This document shows positions 54,441 through 63,528 of a DNA stretch of 64,000 nt, piece by piece (positions within the stretch are counted from its first letter, which is position 1; every line of letters begins with the position of its first letter). Made by a program: the position numbers and the translations under genes. The notes under the pieces were generated by a model. It saw nothing but the letters and a program-made list of their open reading frames with translations. It had not been told where the DNA came from and made no database searches. Origin of the DNA: Cyclobacteriaceae bacterium (GTDB taxonomy: Bacteria; Bacteroidota; Bacteroidia; Cytophagales; Cyclobacteriaceae); NCBI GenBank assembly GCA_026989535.1, contig JALSJD010000096.1, positions 1-64,000 of the forward strand. Reading direction: 5' to 3'.

Positions 54441-55412
54441 ATGTACACCAAGCACCAAGCAATAGAATTAATGAATAAATGGGGAGGGCAAGGGTTGCCC
54501 TTCTTTTTTATGATAGACTTTGAGTTGCAAAAGCCCGTACTCTACTTGCTAGAGGAGCTTCCAAAAGCTATTTCATTTGATATAAATGGAGTAAAAAGAA
54601 ATGCCCCCCCTCAAACGGTAAAAAAACCATTTACGTTTGAGCCAAGACCTGTTCCGTTTCAAACGTACAAAAAGGCATTTGATAAAGTAATAAGTGAACT
54701 GGATTACGGCAACTCCTATCTATTAAACCTAACACTCCCAACACCACTTCATACTAACCTCGATTTAGCATCCATCTTTTACCGAAGCAAAGCTCCTTAT
54801 AAATTATTAATAAAAAACGAGTTGGTCGTATTCTCTCCTGAACCCTTTGTAAAAATTAAGGAGGGTGTTATCTCAAGCTATCCGATGAAGGGCACCATAG
54901 ATGCCTCTTTGCTAAATGCCGAGCACCTATTACTAAACAACCCCAAAGAGGAAGCAGAGCATGCTACCATTGTTGATTTAATAAGAAATGACTTAAGCAA
55001 AGTGGCTACGAAAGTAAAGGTGGCTAATTATCGGTATGTTGAAAAAGTAAAAACCTCTCGAAAAGAATTATTGCAAGTATCTTCTAAAATAGAAGGAAAA
55101 CTGCCTAATAAATATCAATCAAAACTAGGTGATATTATATTTTCATTATTACCCGCAGGCTCCATTTCTGGGGCTCCTAAAAAGAAAACGGTTGAAATTA
55201 TAAAAAAGATTGAATCTAACGAAAGGGGGTACTTTACAGGAATAGTTGGAATATTTGACGGCTTAATACTTGACAGTGGTGTATTAATTCGTTATATTGA
55301 ACAAAAAAATGATGAATTTGTATTTAGAAGCGGAGGAGGAGTAACAGCCCAAAGTAACAGCCGCACAGAATACCAAGAATTATTAGATAAAGTGTATGTT
55401 CCTTTTAATTGA
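54441..55412 (+). CDS. pabB: Aminodeoxychorismate synthase component I (PabB), short form
   Basis: A 323-residue enzyme that aminates chorismate with help from a PabA glutaminase, the first step toward p-aminobenzoate and folate. The chorismate-binding core is present: SYPMKGTID (about 150-158), EEAEHATIVDLIRNDLSKV, LLPAGSISGAPKKKT and GYFTGIVGIFDG. The N-terminal domain of longer PabB/TrpE is missing, so it is about 120 residues shorter than E. coli PabB. I believe short forms are usual in Bacteroidetes. pabC overlaps it by 17 bases. Confidence 0.88.
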   Translation: MYTKHQAIELMNKWGGQGLPFFFMIDFELQKPVLYLLEELPKAISFDINGVKRNAPPQTVKKPFTFEPRPVPFQTYKKAFDKVISELDYGNSYLLNLTLPTPLHTNLDLASIFYRSKAPYKLLIKNELVVFSPEPFVKIKEGVISSYPMKGTIDASLLNAEHLLLNNPKEEAEHATIVDLIRNDLSKVATKVKVANYRYVEKVKTSRKELLQVSSKIEGKLPNKYQSKLGDIIFSLLPAGSISGAPKKKTVEIIKKIESNERGYFTGIVGIFDGLILDSGVLIRYIEQKNDEFVFRSGGGVTAQSNSRTEYQELLDKVYVPFN

Positions 55413-55992
55413 AACCATTGCTTGCGTTGATGGAAAATTGCAAAATTTATTTTGGCATACGCTAAGAGTAAATAAGAGCCGTTCTATTTTATTTAATGCT
55501 ACCAATAAACTTTCGCTCGAAAAAACGCCACTGCCAGATTTTGTGCAAAAAGGGAAATGGAAGTGCAGGATATTATACGACCAAAAAATTAATGGCGTAA
55601 GCTTTGAACCCTATATTCCCAAAAAGGTAAAAACCTTAAAATTAATTGAAAGTGATATTGAGTACTCCCATAAATACCAAGATAGAAGTGCCATTGACGA
55701 ACTATTTGCACAAAAAGGCGAGGCAGATGAAATTATTATTATAAAAAATGGGCTTGTAACCGACTCTAGTATTGCCAATATTTTATTATTTGATGGGCGA
55801 GGTTGGCTAACCCCAGATACTCCCTTGCTAGAAGGCATAATGCGCGCTCAGCTTATTAGTAAAAAGGTGGTTAAACCTAAAAAAATTAAAGCATCCGACC
55901 TCTTTAAATACAAAAAAATTATGTTGATAAATGCGCTGAACCCATTTAATGAATCCAACGCAATAAATTTACCGAAGGCATTGGTGCGTTAA
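55396..55992 (+). CDS. pabC: Class IV aminotransferase, probable 4-amino-4-deoxychorismate lyase
   Basis: A 198-residue PLP protein of the branched-chain aminotransferase/lyase fold, much shorter than the roughly 270-residue E. coli PabC. Typical pieces are KCRILYDQKINGVSF, KADEIIIIKNGLVTD-like (EADEIIIIKNGLVTDSSIANI) and ACGGG-type end replaced by LLEGIMRAQLI. By position it should split aminodeoxychorismate into p-aminobenzoate and pyruvate. It overlaps pabB. Its stop (TAA) overlaps the restored stop of the interrupted WXXGXW gene on the other strand. Confidence 0.8.
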   Translation: MFLLIETIACVDGKLQNLFWHTLRVNKSRSILFNATNKLSLEKTPLPDFVQKGKWKCRILYDQKINGVSFEPYIPKKVKTLKLIESDIEYSHKYQDRSAIDELFAQKGEADEIIIIKNGLVTDSSIANILLFDGRGWLTPDTPLLEGIMRAQLISKKVVKPKKIKASDLFKYKKIMLINALNPFNESNAINLPKALVR

Positions 55993-56023
55993 CCTCTGCG
56001 CCAGTAACCCGGGTTCCAAATAT

Positions 56024-56187
56024 GAGTCCACTCCGAAAACAGACAATTTTCAAAAAAGAGTTATTTTGGAGTAGATTTTCATTTTTTGAGATTCGTTGAT
56101 GCCTGGGTATCAACGGATTGAAAAAGGTGAAAAGATGCCCATCCGCCAGTTGGCGGGATTGGTTTTAGGTGTTTTCGGAGTGGACTC
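56024..56187. mobile_element. MITE-like element, 164 bp, with 18-bp inverted ends
   Basis: GAGTCCACTCCGAAAACA (56024-56041) and its perfect inverse complement TGTTTTCGGAGTGGACTC (56170-56187) bound the element. AAATAT directly flanks both sides (56018-56023, 56188-56193), read as a 6-bp target duplication. The inside holds a further imperfect hairpin (CGTTGAT ... ATCAACG) but no credible gene. A third copy of the end, 17 of 18 bases, lies alone at 56798-56815. The track ORF 56096..56293 crosses the element and is rejected. Confidence 0.8.
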
Positions 56188-56453
56188 AAATATGACCTCT
56201 ATGTGGCACCCTAGCCCAATAGCCTTGCGTGTACCTATACCCTCTTCTATTTTTTACATAATACCCGTTAACCCAAACATACGAATGCGTTGATTTCTTC
56301 CATCGCCAATGCCCTTTTACCCATGTGTGATGTGGCCTGGCTTTAACAGGCTTAACCACTGCTCTATGTTGTGGTTTAACCCTAACAACTACTTGAGCCT
56401 CGGACTGGAAACTTGCCCCCGTTAAAAGGAATACGATTATTGCGATTGCTATA

Positions 56454-56715
56454 GGACACCTCTATTAATTGATTTTGCCCTCTGTTAGAAATAAAGTGCT
56501 TAGATGCAAGGCAGAATCGACAGAGAAGGCTGGTTGCCTTTTTGTCGATTATAACGAAGCAGATAAGTGCTTTAATCTAACCCAAAGGGGCTTTTTCTGA
56601 GGCTCGTGCTCTTCGTTGTGGTTTCTAGTCAGGCGACCAGCCTGCCTTCGAAACCACGCCTCAATCAAAAACCTCAGAAAAAGCCAGAGGGTACAAGCAA
56701 TTAATAGAGGTGTCC
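56454..56715. mobile_element. MITE-like element, 262 bp, with nested hairpins
   Basis: The ends GGACACCTCTATTAATTG (56454-56471) and CAATTAATAGAGGTGTCC (56698-56715) are perfect inverse complements, with CCCTCTG/CAGAGGG a few bases inside. TATA flanks both sides (56450-56453, 56716-56719). Inside are AATCGACA/TGTCGATT with inner AAGGC/GCCTT (56515-56550) and a long compound hairpin from GGCTTTTTCTGAGG (56589) to CCTCAGAAAAAGCC (56685), with GTGGTTTC/GAAACCAC and CAGGC/GCCTG inside it. No ORF was found. The frame of the interrupted gene supports a 4-bp target duplication. Confidence 0.85.
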
Positions 56716-56797
56716 TATATTTAACTTTTTCATCTTGCTATGTGTTTGTTTGGTAGTAAGACTTAAAGAAGACAAAAAGGTTTAACCTGATAACTTT

Positions 56798-56815
56798 TGT
56801 TTTAGGAGTGGACTC
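56798..56815. repeat. Solo copy of the 56024 element end
   Basis: TGTTTTAGGAGTGGACTC matches the right terminal inverted repeat of the 164-base element at 17 of 18 bases. It ends one base before the stop codon of the S1/P1 nuclease gene. No partner end is seen nearby. Confidence 0.65.
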
Positions 56816-56816
56816 A

Positions 56817-57581
56817 TTACTTATAAATCTCATTTATCACACCCGCCAATCGAACTCCTGCTTCTTTTAATCTTCTATGCACTTGTGCCTTGTGGTCATA
56901 TACATAGCGATAGGTTAAATTGTCTTTTCCTTTGGTGTCATACACCGATGCACGTAAGGCTTTCGACTCGTTTGCCCAATCTAATGGCGTTGAGTTTTGG
57001 AGCTTTTCAATTTCACCCTTTGTATTATGGTCTAACATGCTCGCAAACTCCGTAAAGCTTAATTTCTCTCCATCAATCATACCCGAATCCCATACTCGGT
57101 GGAGGTTTGAGCTTTGCCAAAAAAACTTTAATTTTACATCATTTCCGCCTCTATCTTCTCCATTACCTACGTGTAAGGGTTGGTGAATGTCTCCCACCAA
57201 ATGAATAAGTACCCTTAAAGCAAGCCGCTCTTCATCTAATGTTAATGTATCAGATTTTAACTGACCCGTAAAATTAGTAATCGCCCAAATAATGTCCTTT
57301 TCTTCGGGTGTACCTGCTTCAGCATAGGTTTTGCCATCGGGTATGGTACAATAATGCCATGGTTTCATATAGTTATAACTCGATTCAGATTTTACAAAAT
57401 CCATCCAATTGGCATTGTGGGCTAAGCCTTGATGCCCAAAAACACGCTGTAAATTCTTTTTGGCTTTGTTGCTAAGGTGTTTTTGAGCAATTTCCCCAAC
57501 TACTCTATGCCCTGTTAATCCCCAACTAATGGCATTAAAAGATATGAATAAGGCTATTATTAAAGTTACTTTTTTAATCAT
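56817..57581 (-). CDS. S1/P1-type nuclease, secreted
   Basis: The ATG at 57581 (MIKKVTLIIALFISFNAIS) gives a signal peptide that ends just before Trp, which in this family becomes the first mature residue and a zinc ligand (WGLTGHRVVGEIA). The other ligands are visible: MDFVKSES region (Asp), KPWHYCTIP (His), LVGDIHQPLHVG (His, Asp, His) and FWQSSNLHRVWD (His, Asp). It should be a periplasmic trinuclear-zinc enzyme cutting single-stranded nucleic acid. The track start at 57629 adds 16 residues and is not preferred. Length and motifs are usual. Confidence 0.93.
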   Translation of the reverse strand: MIKKVTLIIALFISFNAISWGLTGHRVVGEIAQKHLSNKAKKNLQRVFGHQGLAHNANWMDFVKSESSYNYMKPWHYCTIPDGKTYAEAGTPEEKDIIWAITNFTGQLKSDTLTLDEERLALRVLIHLVGDIHQPLHVGNGEDRGGNDVKLKFFWQSSNLHRVWDSGMIDGEKLSFTEFASMLDHNTKGEIEKLQNSTPLDWANESKALRASVYDTKGKDNLTYRYVYDHKAQVHRRLKEAGVRLAGVINEIYK

Positions 57582-57678
57582 GGCAATCAAATTATTAATT
57601 ATGGCGTAAATATAAGACCATCTCAACACTCGATTGAGTTTATCCTAGTATTTTTAAGCTTTAAAAGCGCATTAAGTT

Positions 57679-58338
57679 ATGTCAAATTACAACCCCTCTA
57701 AATTATCAAAAGTTAAACGAGGTAGCAAGAGAGCCTCCTACGATAAGGCTACAGTTTTTAACATACTAGACAGCCATTTTATATGCCATGTGCCATACGT
57801 TTTTGATGAAACACCCATCACTATTCCAATGGCTTATGCTAGGTCGGGCGAAACTATTTATTTGCATGGAGCCACAGGCAACCGAATGCTACAATCAATT
57901 GCCGACCTTAAAAAAATGAGCCTTACAATAACCCATTTAGATGGGTTGGTGCTGGCGCGTTCAGCCTTTCATCACTCTGTAAATTACCGTTCAGTGGTGG
58001 TTTTTGGCACCCCAAGAATTGTAACAGAAGAAGAGGAGAAAAGAAATGCCTTTGAAATGCTTTTAGAACAGATGGCCAAAGGAAGATCAAAAGAAGTGCG
58101 CCCAACAAATGAAAAGGAACTAAAAATTACTAAAGTGTTGGCCTTAGACATTACAGAGGCTTCGGCAAAGGTAAGAACGGGGCCTCCGGTGGATGATGAA
58201 GATGATTATAACCTAGAATTATGGGCGGGCGTAGTTCCGATAAAACACTGGTATGAAAAAGAAGTTGCAGACCCTAACTTAGTATTTGATTTAGCTATTC
58301 CTCCATCGGTAAAAAAATTAACTAAAAATGACCAATGA
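57679..58338 (+). CDS. FMN-binding pyridoxamine-5'-phosphate-oxidase-like protein
   Basis: A 219-residue flavin-fold protein of the NimA/PNPOx-like group. Conserved pieces are ATVFNILDSHFICHVPYVF (about 25-42), TIPMAYARSGETIYLHGATGNRML and the strand HHSVNYRSVVVFGTPRIV. Known members reduce nitro groups or bind FMN with unknown substrates; the present sequence does not decide. It ends 11 bases after the decarboxylase gene begins, so the two are translationally coupled, which suggests a shared pathway. Confidence 0.85.
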   Translation: MSNYNPSKLSKVKRGSKRASYDKATVFNILDSHFICHVPYVFDETPITIPMAYARSGETIYLHGATGNRMLQSIADLKKMSLTITHLDGLVLARSAFHHSVNYRSVVVFGTPRIVTEEEEKRNAFEMLLEQMAKGRSKEVRPTNEKELKITKVLALDITEASAKVRTGPPVDDEDDYNLELWAGVVPIKHWYEKEVADPNLVFDLAIPPSVKKLTKNDQ

Positions 58339-59749
58339 ACATTTCCGAAAATCGGCTCATGAAATAGTAGATTGGATGGCCGACTACATGGAAAACGTAG
58401 AGCAACTTCCTGTTAAATCACAGGTTGAGCCAGGCGAAATTAAAGCGAAATTACCAAGTACTCCACCTCAAGCAGGAGAAGAAATGGACGCTATTTTTAA
58501 TGATTTTAAAAAAATTATTATGCCCGGAATTACGCATTGGCAACACCCGTCTTTTCATGCTTACTTCCCCGGCAACAGCAGCAAGCCCTCTGTGTTAGCC
58601 GAAATGCTTACCGCCACCCTTGGAGTACAAGCTATGATTTGGAACACCTCCCCCTCGGCAGCAGAGTTGGAAGAGCAAATGATGGAGTGGTTTAAAAGTA
58701 TGATGGCTTTGCCAAGTAATTGGACAGGCAGTATTCAAAATGGCGCTTCCGACTCAACCCTAAATGCTATTTTAACAGCTCGCGAAAAAATAAGTGGGTT
58801 TACCACCAACAAAGAAGGCATAACCCATAATAAGCTGAGGGTGTATTGCTCCGAGCAAGCACATTCATCGGTTGACAAGGCTATGGCCATTGCAGGGTTG
58901 GGCAAAAACAATTTGGTAAAAATTGCTGTGGATGAAACCTTTGCTCTTAACCCGATTGAGTTAGAAAAGAGCATTCAACAAGATGTAACCAATGGTTTAA
59001 CTCCTTTAATGGTGGTTGCGGCTATTGGCACCACTGGCACCACCGCCATCGACCCTTTGCCCAAAATTGCTTTAATAACCGAGAAGCATAAACTGTGGTT
59101 GCATATTGATGCAGCCTTAGCGGGTACGGCTCTTATTTTACCCGAAATGCGATGGATGGTACAGGGACTGGAAAAAGCCGACTCTTTGGTTTTTAATCCG
59201 CATAAATGGATGTTTACCAATTTTGATGCTTCGGTCTATTTTGTCAAAGATAAAGCCGCCCTTATTAATACATTTGCCGAATCGCCTGAGTATTTAAAAA
59301 CAAAAGAAGACAGCCAAGTAACCAATTATAGAGACTGGGGCGTGCCACTTGGCAGGCGATTTAGAGCGCTTAAACTATGGTTTGTGATTAGAAACTTTGG
59401 CGTAGAAAAACTGCAAAAAAAGATTCGGTTGCATTTGCAGTTAAGCCAAAACTTTAAAAAATGGATAGAGGAATTTCCTCAATTGGAGTTGATGGCACCT
59501 GTAGATTTAAACACCATTTGTTTTAGATTTGCTGACCTGAGCAAAACAAAAGAAGAACTGAATGTATTAAGTGAGCAACTCTTAGAACAAATAAACGACT
59601 CCGGCAAAGCCTATTTAACACATACAAAATTGAACGATTGGTTTACAATTAGGTTAGTTATTGGACAAACCAATGTAACCTCAACACATATTAGCAATAT
59701 TAAAAAGTTAATAAGCGAGCTAGTAGAATCAACTGTTTTTCAAACCTAA
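58328..59749 (+). CDS. Pyridoxal-dependent aromatic-type amino acid decarboxylase
   Basis: A 473-residue group II decarboxylase. The PLP lysine is in VFNPHKWMFTNFD (about 295-307). The cofactor-binding region includes HWQHPSFHAYFPGNSSKPSVLAEM (cited in two pieces), HIDAALAGTA (the Asp that binds the PLP nitrogen) and SPSAAELEEQMMEW. The closest general class is aromatic L-amino-acid/tyrosine decarboxylase, which yields amines such as tyramine or tryptamine. It overlaps the FMN protein by 11 bases. The TPR sensor protein starts 3 bases later. Confidence 0.9.
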   Translation: MTNEHFRKSAHEIVDWMADYMENVEQLPVKSQVEPGEIKAKLPSTPPQAGEEMDAIFNDFKKIIMPGITHWQHPSFHAYFPGNSSKPSVLAEMLTATLGVQAMIWNTSPSAAELEEQMMEWFKSMMALPSNWTGSIQNGASDSTLNAILTAREKISGFTTNKEGITHNKLRVYCSEQAHSSVDKAMAIAGLGKNNLVKIAVDETFALNPIELEKSIQQDVTNGLTPLMVVAAIGTTGTTAIDPLPKIALITEKHKLWLHIDAALAGTALILPEMRWMVQGLEKADSLVFNPHKWMFTNFDASVYFVKDKAALINTFAESPEYLKTKEDSQVTNYRDWGVPLGRRFRALKLWFVIRNFGVEKLQKKIRLHLQLSQNFKKWIEEFPQLELMAPVDLNTICFRFADLSKTKEELNVLSEQLLEQINDSGKAYLTHTKLNDWFTIRLVIGQTNVTSTHISNIKKLISELVESTVFQT

Positions 59750-59752
59750 TTT

Positions 59753-61246
59753 ATGACTAGATTTTTCCGTTTTTTATATACTCATTTATTAATTCTTGTG
59801 GCAGTTTCTGCTTTGGGGCAATCTGCCAAAGGTGTTATAAGCCACGATAGCTTAATGGCATTAAATGAGAAGGCATTTACGCTTATTTTTAGCGACCTAA
59901 AAAAAGCAGATAGCCTGAGTAATATAGCTTATAATATGGCTTTATATCAAAAGGATTCGGTCGCTATTGCCAGAGCCGCATCGGTAAAAGGAAGTGTAAA
60001 CTGGGCCTCTGCAAAGTATAACCTTTCGCTAAAATGGTACTTTAATGCACTTACACGCTATGAAGTGTTACAAGATACTATCGGCATAATTAGTAATTAT
60101 AATAACATTGCGGAGGTCTATAAAAAATTGCAGTATCACAAAAACTCTTTACGCTACTTACGGAAGACCCGACATTTAATCAAGGCATATTCAAAAACAG
60201 ATAATACCATATTAAACAATTTAAATATAGCGCAGGTATTTATTAATATGAATGTTAACGACTCTGCCAGCTTCTACCTCGATTTAGCCAAAAAATTGCC
60301 TGAAAAAAGCGTAAACATTAAAATGACCTCATTTATGAATTATTTGTTTGCGAAACTCAAAAAAAACCAAGGTTATTATGAAGAGGCTATTGTGTACATA
60401 GAGCAAAGTATTTATTTTGCAGGTTTGATTAATAATGCATTGCGCTTAGCTGAGGCTCACCTTCTTTTATCGGGATTACATACAATTGTAAATAATTTAA
60501 ATGAGGCAGCAATAGAATTAGATAAAACACTTGCAATGGCTCAAAAATACGGGTACGAACATATAGAGTTAGAAACCTATAAAAACCTTTACCAATTAGC
60601 TTTGAAGGAAGGGGATACCACTCAGGCTTTTAATAATTTGCTTCTGTATTCTAACCTTAAAGACAATATTTACAACCTATCTGTTTCAAGACAAGCAACT
60701 GAATTTGAAATGGTTTACCAACTTGAAAAGATGGAAAAGGAAAACAGTCTCCTTCAACAAAAACACGATAGCAGTAGCAATACTATTAAGTACCAAGTAG
60801 CCATTATAGCAGGAGCTATTTTTGCCTTACTGGTTGCTATTTACCTCTTGGTTGCCATAAATAAGCAGCGGAAATCATTAAAAATAGCCCTGTCCGAACT
60901 TGAAGTAAAAAGCAGATTAGTTGAATCTCAAAAACATAAACTTGAAAAACAATCGAAGACTACCGATGTGCTCAATAAAGAGCTAACGCTACTCAACAAA
61001 AATCTCGACTCAAGGGCACAAGAGATTGCACGTGAAATGGAGGTGAAAAATAAAAAAATGAACAAATATGCGTTTATGAATGCGCATAAATTGAGAGCCC
61101 CAATTGCAAGCATCCTTGGTCTTATTAATCTTTTTGGTAAAAACATTAGTGCAGAAGACGAAGAAACGATGATTCAGATGTTAAAAGAATCGGCTCATAA
61201 ATTAGATAATGTAGTGCACGAAATTAAGGATGTGATTGATGAATAA
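59753..61246 (+). CDS. TPR sensor protein with phosphoacceptor helices but no ATPase domain
   Basis: A 497-residue protein. A signal peptide or N-terminal helix (about 5-22) leads to TPR repeats (about 40-320), one membrane helix (about 345-368), a coiled coil (about 375-435), and then the DHp-type helix FMNAHKLRAPIASILGLINLF. Here the chain ends at VVHEIKDVIDE, about 25 residues after the second helix. There is no N-box or G-box, and the DNA after the stop does not encode them. It is not frameshifted. The histidine is kept, so the helix could be a phosphate acceptor or a dimer partner for another kinase. Confidence 0.85.
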   Translation: MTRFFRFLYTHLLILVAVSALGQSAKGVISHDSLMALNEKAFTLIFSDLKKADSLSNIAYNMALYQKDSVAIARAASVKGSVNWASAKYNLSLKWYFNALTRYEVLQDTIGIISNYNNIAEVYKKLQYHKNSLRYLRKTRHLIKAYSKTDNTILNNLNIAQVFINMNVNDSASFYLDLAKKLPEKSVNIKMTSFMNYLFAKLKKNQGYYEEAIVYIEQSIYFAGLINNALRLAEAHLLLSGLHTIVNNLNEAAIELDKTLAMAQKYGYEHIELETYKNLYQLALKEGDTTQAFNNLLLYSNLKDNIYNLSVSRQATEFEMVYQLEKMEKENSLLQQKHDSSSNTIKYQVAIIAGAIFALLVAIYLLVAINKQRKSLKIALSELEVKSRLVESQKHKLEKQSKTTDVLNKELTLLNKNLDSRAQEIAREMEVKNKKMNKYAFMNAHKLRAPIASILGLINLFGKNISAEDEETMIQMLKESAHKLDNVVHEIKDVIDE

Positions 61247-61317
61247 TGTTGAGTTGGCTAAAATCATCTGAACCCGATTAATTCACATTTTGCTTTCTGT
61301 TATTTATAGTTTGATTA

Positions 61318-61349
61318 TTGGTGCTTCGGCAAGAGAACCACTACATTTG
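61318..61349 (+). promoter_or_regulatory. Promoter of glyA
   Basis: TTG (61318-61320) and TACATTTG (61342-61349) are separated by 21 bases, within the range of the Bacteroidetes sigma consensus. The glyA ATG lies 24 bases downstream. Confidence 0.6.
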
Positions 61350-61373
61350 CCAAAATTTTAATTTCTACTAGTT

Positions 61374-62663
61374 ATGCAGCGAGACGAAGCTATATTTAAC
61401 CTTATTGGGCAAGAAAGAGAAAGACAACAAAAAGGACTTGAACTAATTGCCTCCGAAAATTTTACCTCACCACAGGTAATGGAAGCAATGGGGAGTGTGC
61501 TCACCAATAAATATGCAGAGGGGCTTCCTAAAAAACGGTATTATGGCGGTTGCGAAATAGTAGATGAAATAGAACAGTTAGCCATTGACAGAGCAAAAGA
61601 ATTATATGGGGCTTCTTGGGCAAATGTGCAACCTCACTCGGGCGCACAAGCCAATGCCGCAGTTATGCTTGGTGTGCTCGAAGCCGCAGATAAAATTTTA
61701 GGATTTGATTTATCGCACGGTGGGCATTTAACTCACGGCTCGCCCGTTAATTTTTCGGGTAAACTATACAACACTTCGTTTTATGGCGTAGAAGAATCAA
61801 CAGGGCTTATTGATTGGGATAAACTGCGCGAAACGGCCCGTAAAGAGAAGCCAAAATTAATTATTTGTGGGGCATCGGCTTACAGCCGAGATTGGAATTA
61901 TGAGCATATTAGAGAAACGGCTGATGAGGTTGGCGCGCTCGTGTTAGCAGATATTTCGCACCCATCAGGCTTAATTGCACGAGGGCTTTTAAACGACCCC
62001 TTGGAGCATTGCCATATTATTACCACCACTACGCATAAAACGTTAAGAGGCCCCAGAGGAGGTATGATTATGTTGGGCGAAAATTTCGATAACCCTTGGG
62101 GTAAAACTACCCTAAAAGGAGTGGTTAAAAAGATGTCGGCTATTTTAGACAGTGCCGTTTTTCCTGGTACGCAAGGTGGCCCGCTAGAGCATGTTATTGC
62201 AGCCAAAGCCATTGCTTTTGGCGAAGCCTTAACTGATGAGTACTTAGAGTATGTAATTCAAGTGCAAAAAAATGCATATACGTTGGCAGAAGCGTTTAAT
62301 CAAAAAGGCTATAACTTAATTTCTGGAGGTACAGATAACCATATGATGCTTATTGACCTTAGAAATAAAAACGTAACTGGCAAACAAGCAGAAAATGCCC
62401 TCACAAAGGCGGATATCACTATCAACAAAAACATGGTGCCTTTCGATACCCAATCTCCATTTGTTACTTCAGGAATTCGTGTGGGCACGGCAGCGGTAAC
62501 CACACGTGGTTTGCTAGAGTCGGATATGGAAAGCATTGCTAACTTTATAGATAAAGTAATTATAAATATTGCAAATGAGGAGGCCCTTGGGGAGGTTAAA
62601 TCGGAAGTTAATCAGTGGATGAAGGCTTTTCCTCTCTACGCTAGTGCCCAGCTCATTTCTTAA
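61374..62663 (+). CDS. glyA: Serine hydroxymethyltransferase
   Basis: A 429-residue PLP enzyme that interconverts serine and glycine and feeds one-carbon units to tetrahydrofolate. Motifs in order are [21 protein letters not shown] (first part), [41 protein letters not shown], the PLP lysine in [14 protein letters not shown] (about 220-233) and [13 protein letters not shown]. Length is usual. It starts a short plus-strand unit with tatC, which begins 9 bases after its stop. Confidence 0.97.
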   Translation: MQRDEAIFNLIGQERERQQKGLELIASENFTSPQVMEAMGSVLTNKYAEGLPKKRYYGGCEIVDEIEQLAIDRAKELYGASWANVQPHSGAQANAAVMLGVLEAADKILGFDLSHGGHLTHGSPVNFSGKLYNTSFYGVEESTGLIDWDKLRETARKEKPKLIICGASAYSRDWNYEHIRETADEVGALVLADISHPSGLIARGLLNDPLEHCHIITTTTHKTLRGPRGGMIMLGENFDNPWGKTTLKGVVKKMSAILDSAVFPGTQGGPLEHVIAAKAIAFGEALTDEYLEYVIQVQKNAYTLAEAFNQKGYNLISGGTDNHMMLIDLRNKNVTGKQAENALTKADITINKNMVPFDTQSPFVTSGIRVGTAAVTTRGLLESDMESIANFIDKVIINIANEEALGEVKSEVNQWMKAFPLYASAQLIS

Positions 62664-62671
62664 CAAAGCAA

Positions 62672-63511
62672 ATGTCCTTAGATCAAATAGAAGTTTATAA
62701 CGAAGATGAAGGTGAGAAGGAAATGACCTTTTTGGATCACTTGGAAGAATTGCGTTGGCATTTAATTAGAGCCGTTTCTTCCATTTTAATTTTGGCCGTT
62801 GTTGTTTTTCTTTCGAAAGATTTTGTGTGGCATAGCGTGATTTTAGCTCCCTCACGATTAGATTTTTGGACGTATCGTATGATGTGCGAAGCGGGTGAAT
62901 ACTTTAATTCCCCTGCACTTTGCATTCAAGATTTACCTTTCATTATTCAAAATCGAAAAATGACAGGGCAATTTACAATGCATATTACGTCCTCTGCTTT
63001 AATTGGTTTTTTAGTTTCCTTCCCCTATGTTTTTTGGGAGATATGGCGTTTTATTAAACCAGGATTACGTTCCGAAGAACAAAAACATTCCAGAGGCGCT
63101 GTGTTTTTTGTTAGCTTATTATTTACGCTAGGTGTTCTTTTTGGATACTATATAATTTCTCCACTTTCAGTTAATTTTTTAGCACATTACTCGGTAGATG
63201 GCTCCATTGCCAATGAGTTTGAACTGTCTAATTATGTATCTACTATATCAATGATTGTATTGGCAAGTGCCGTATTATTTCAATTGCCTATGGTGGTGTA
63301 TTTCCTCTCGAAAGCAGGATTAATCACACCACATATAATGAAACATTATAGACGCCACGCCATTGTGGTTATCTTAATTTTGGGTGCACTGCTTACCCCA
63401 CCTGACCCTATGAGCCAGGTACTAATTGCCATACCTTTGCTTGGTTTGTATCAAATAAGTATATTTATATCGGCAGCAGTACATCGAAATAAAGAAAAAA
63501 ACGCAGTTTAA
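62672..63511 (+). CDS. tatC: Twin-arginine translocase subunit TatC
   Basis: A 279-residue inner-membrane protein with six helices. The N-terminal FLDHLEELRWHLIRAVSSI carries the conserved E-LR motif that recognises the signal peptide, and PYVFWEIWRFIKPGLRSEEQ is the typical third segment. It forms the receptor of the Tat pathway for folded proteins. tatA/tatB are not in the window. glyA ends 9 bases before it and rpiB starts 17 bases after it, so the three probably form one operon. Confidence 0.95.
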   Translation: MSLDQIEVYNEDEGEKEMTFLDHLEELRWHLIRAVSSILILAVVVFLSKDFVWHSVILAPSRLDFWTYRMMCEAGEYFNSPALCIQDLPFIIQNRKMTGQFTMHITSSALIGFLVSFPYVFWEIWRFIKPGLRSEEQKHSRGAVFFVSLLFTLGVLFGYYIISPLSVNFLAHYSVDGSIANEFELSNYVSTISMIVLASAVLFQLPMVVYFLSKAGLITPHIMKHYRRHAIVVILILGALLTPPDPMSQVLIAIPLLGLYQISIFISAAVHRNKEKNAV

Positions 63512-63528
63512 CAAAAAACAATTCTATT

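Larger units (their letters stand above)
55989..56733 (-). pseudogene. WXXGXW-repeat secreted protein gene interrupted by two MITE-like elements
   Basis: On the minus strand, ATG at 56733-56731 begins MKKLNI, then runs into the element at 56454-56715. Beyond the element, in the same frame, the sequence continues as a hydrophobic signal core (AIAIIVFLLTGASFQSEAQ), then a basic region, then WVKGHW, WVNGYY, YTQGYW and finally HI before the second element (56024-56187). After removal of both elements and one copy of each flanking direct repeat (TATA, AAATAT), the frame continues WNPGYWRRG and ends with TAA at 55991-55989, next to the pabC stop. The restored gene has 102 codons. As it stands, the signal peptide is cut off by the first insertion, so the gene is inactive. 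WXXGXW proteins are small envelope proteins of unclear role. Confidence 0.85.

Noticed and set aside
56096-56293. Plus-strand 65-codon ORF
   Set aside because: It crosses a MITE-like element and runs antisense to the interrupted WXXGXW gene.
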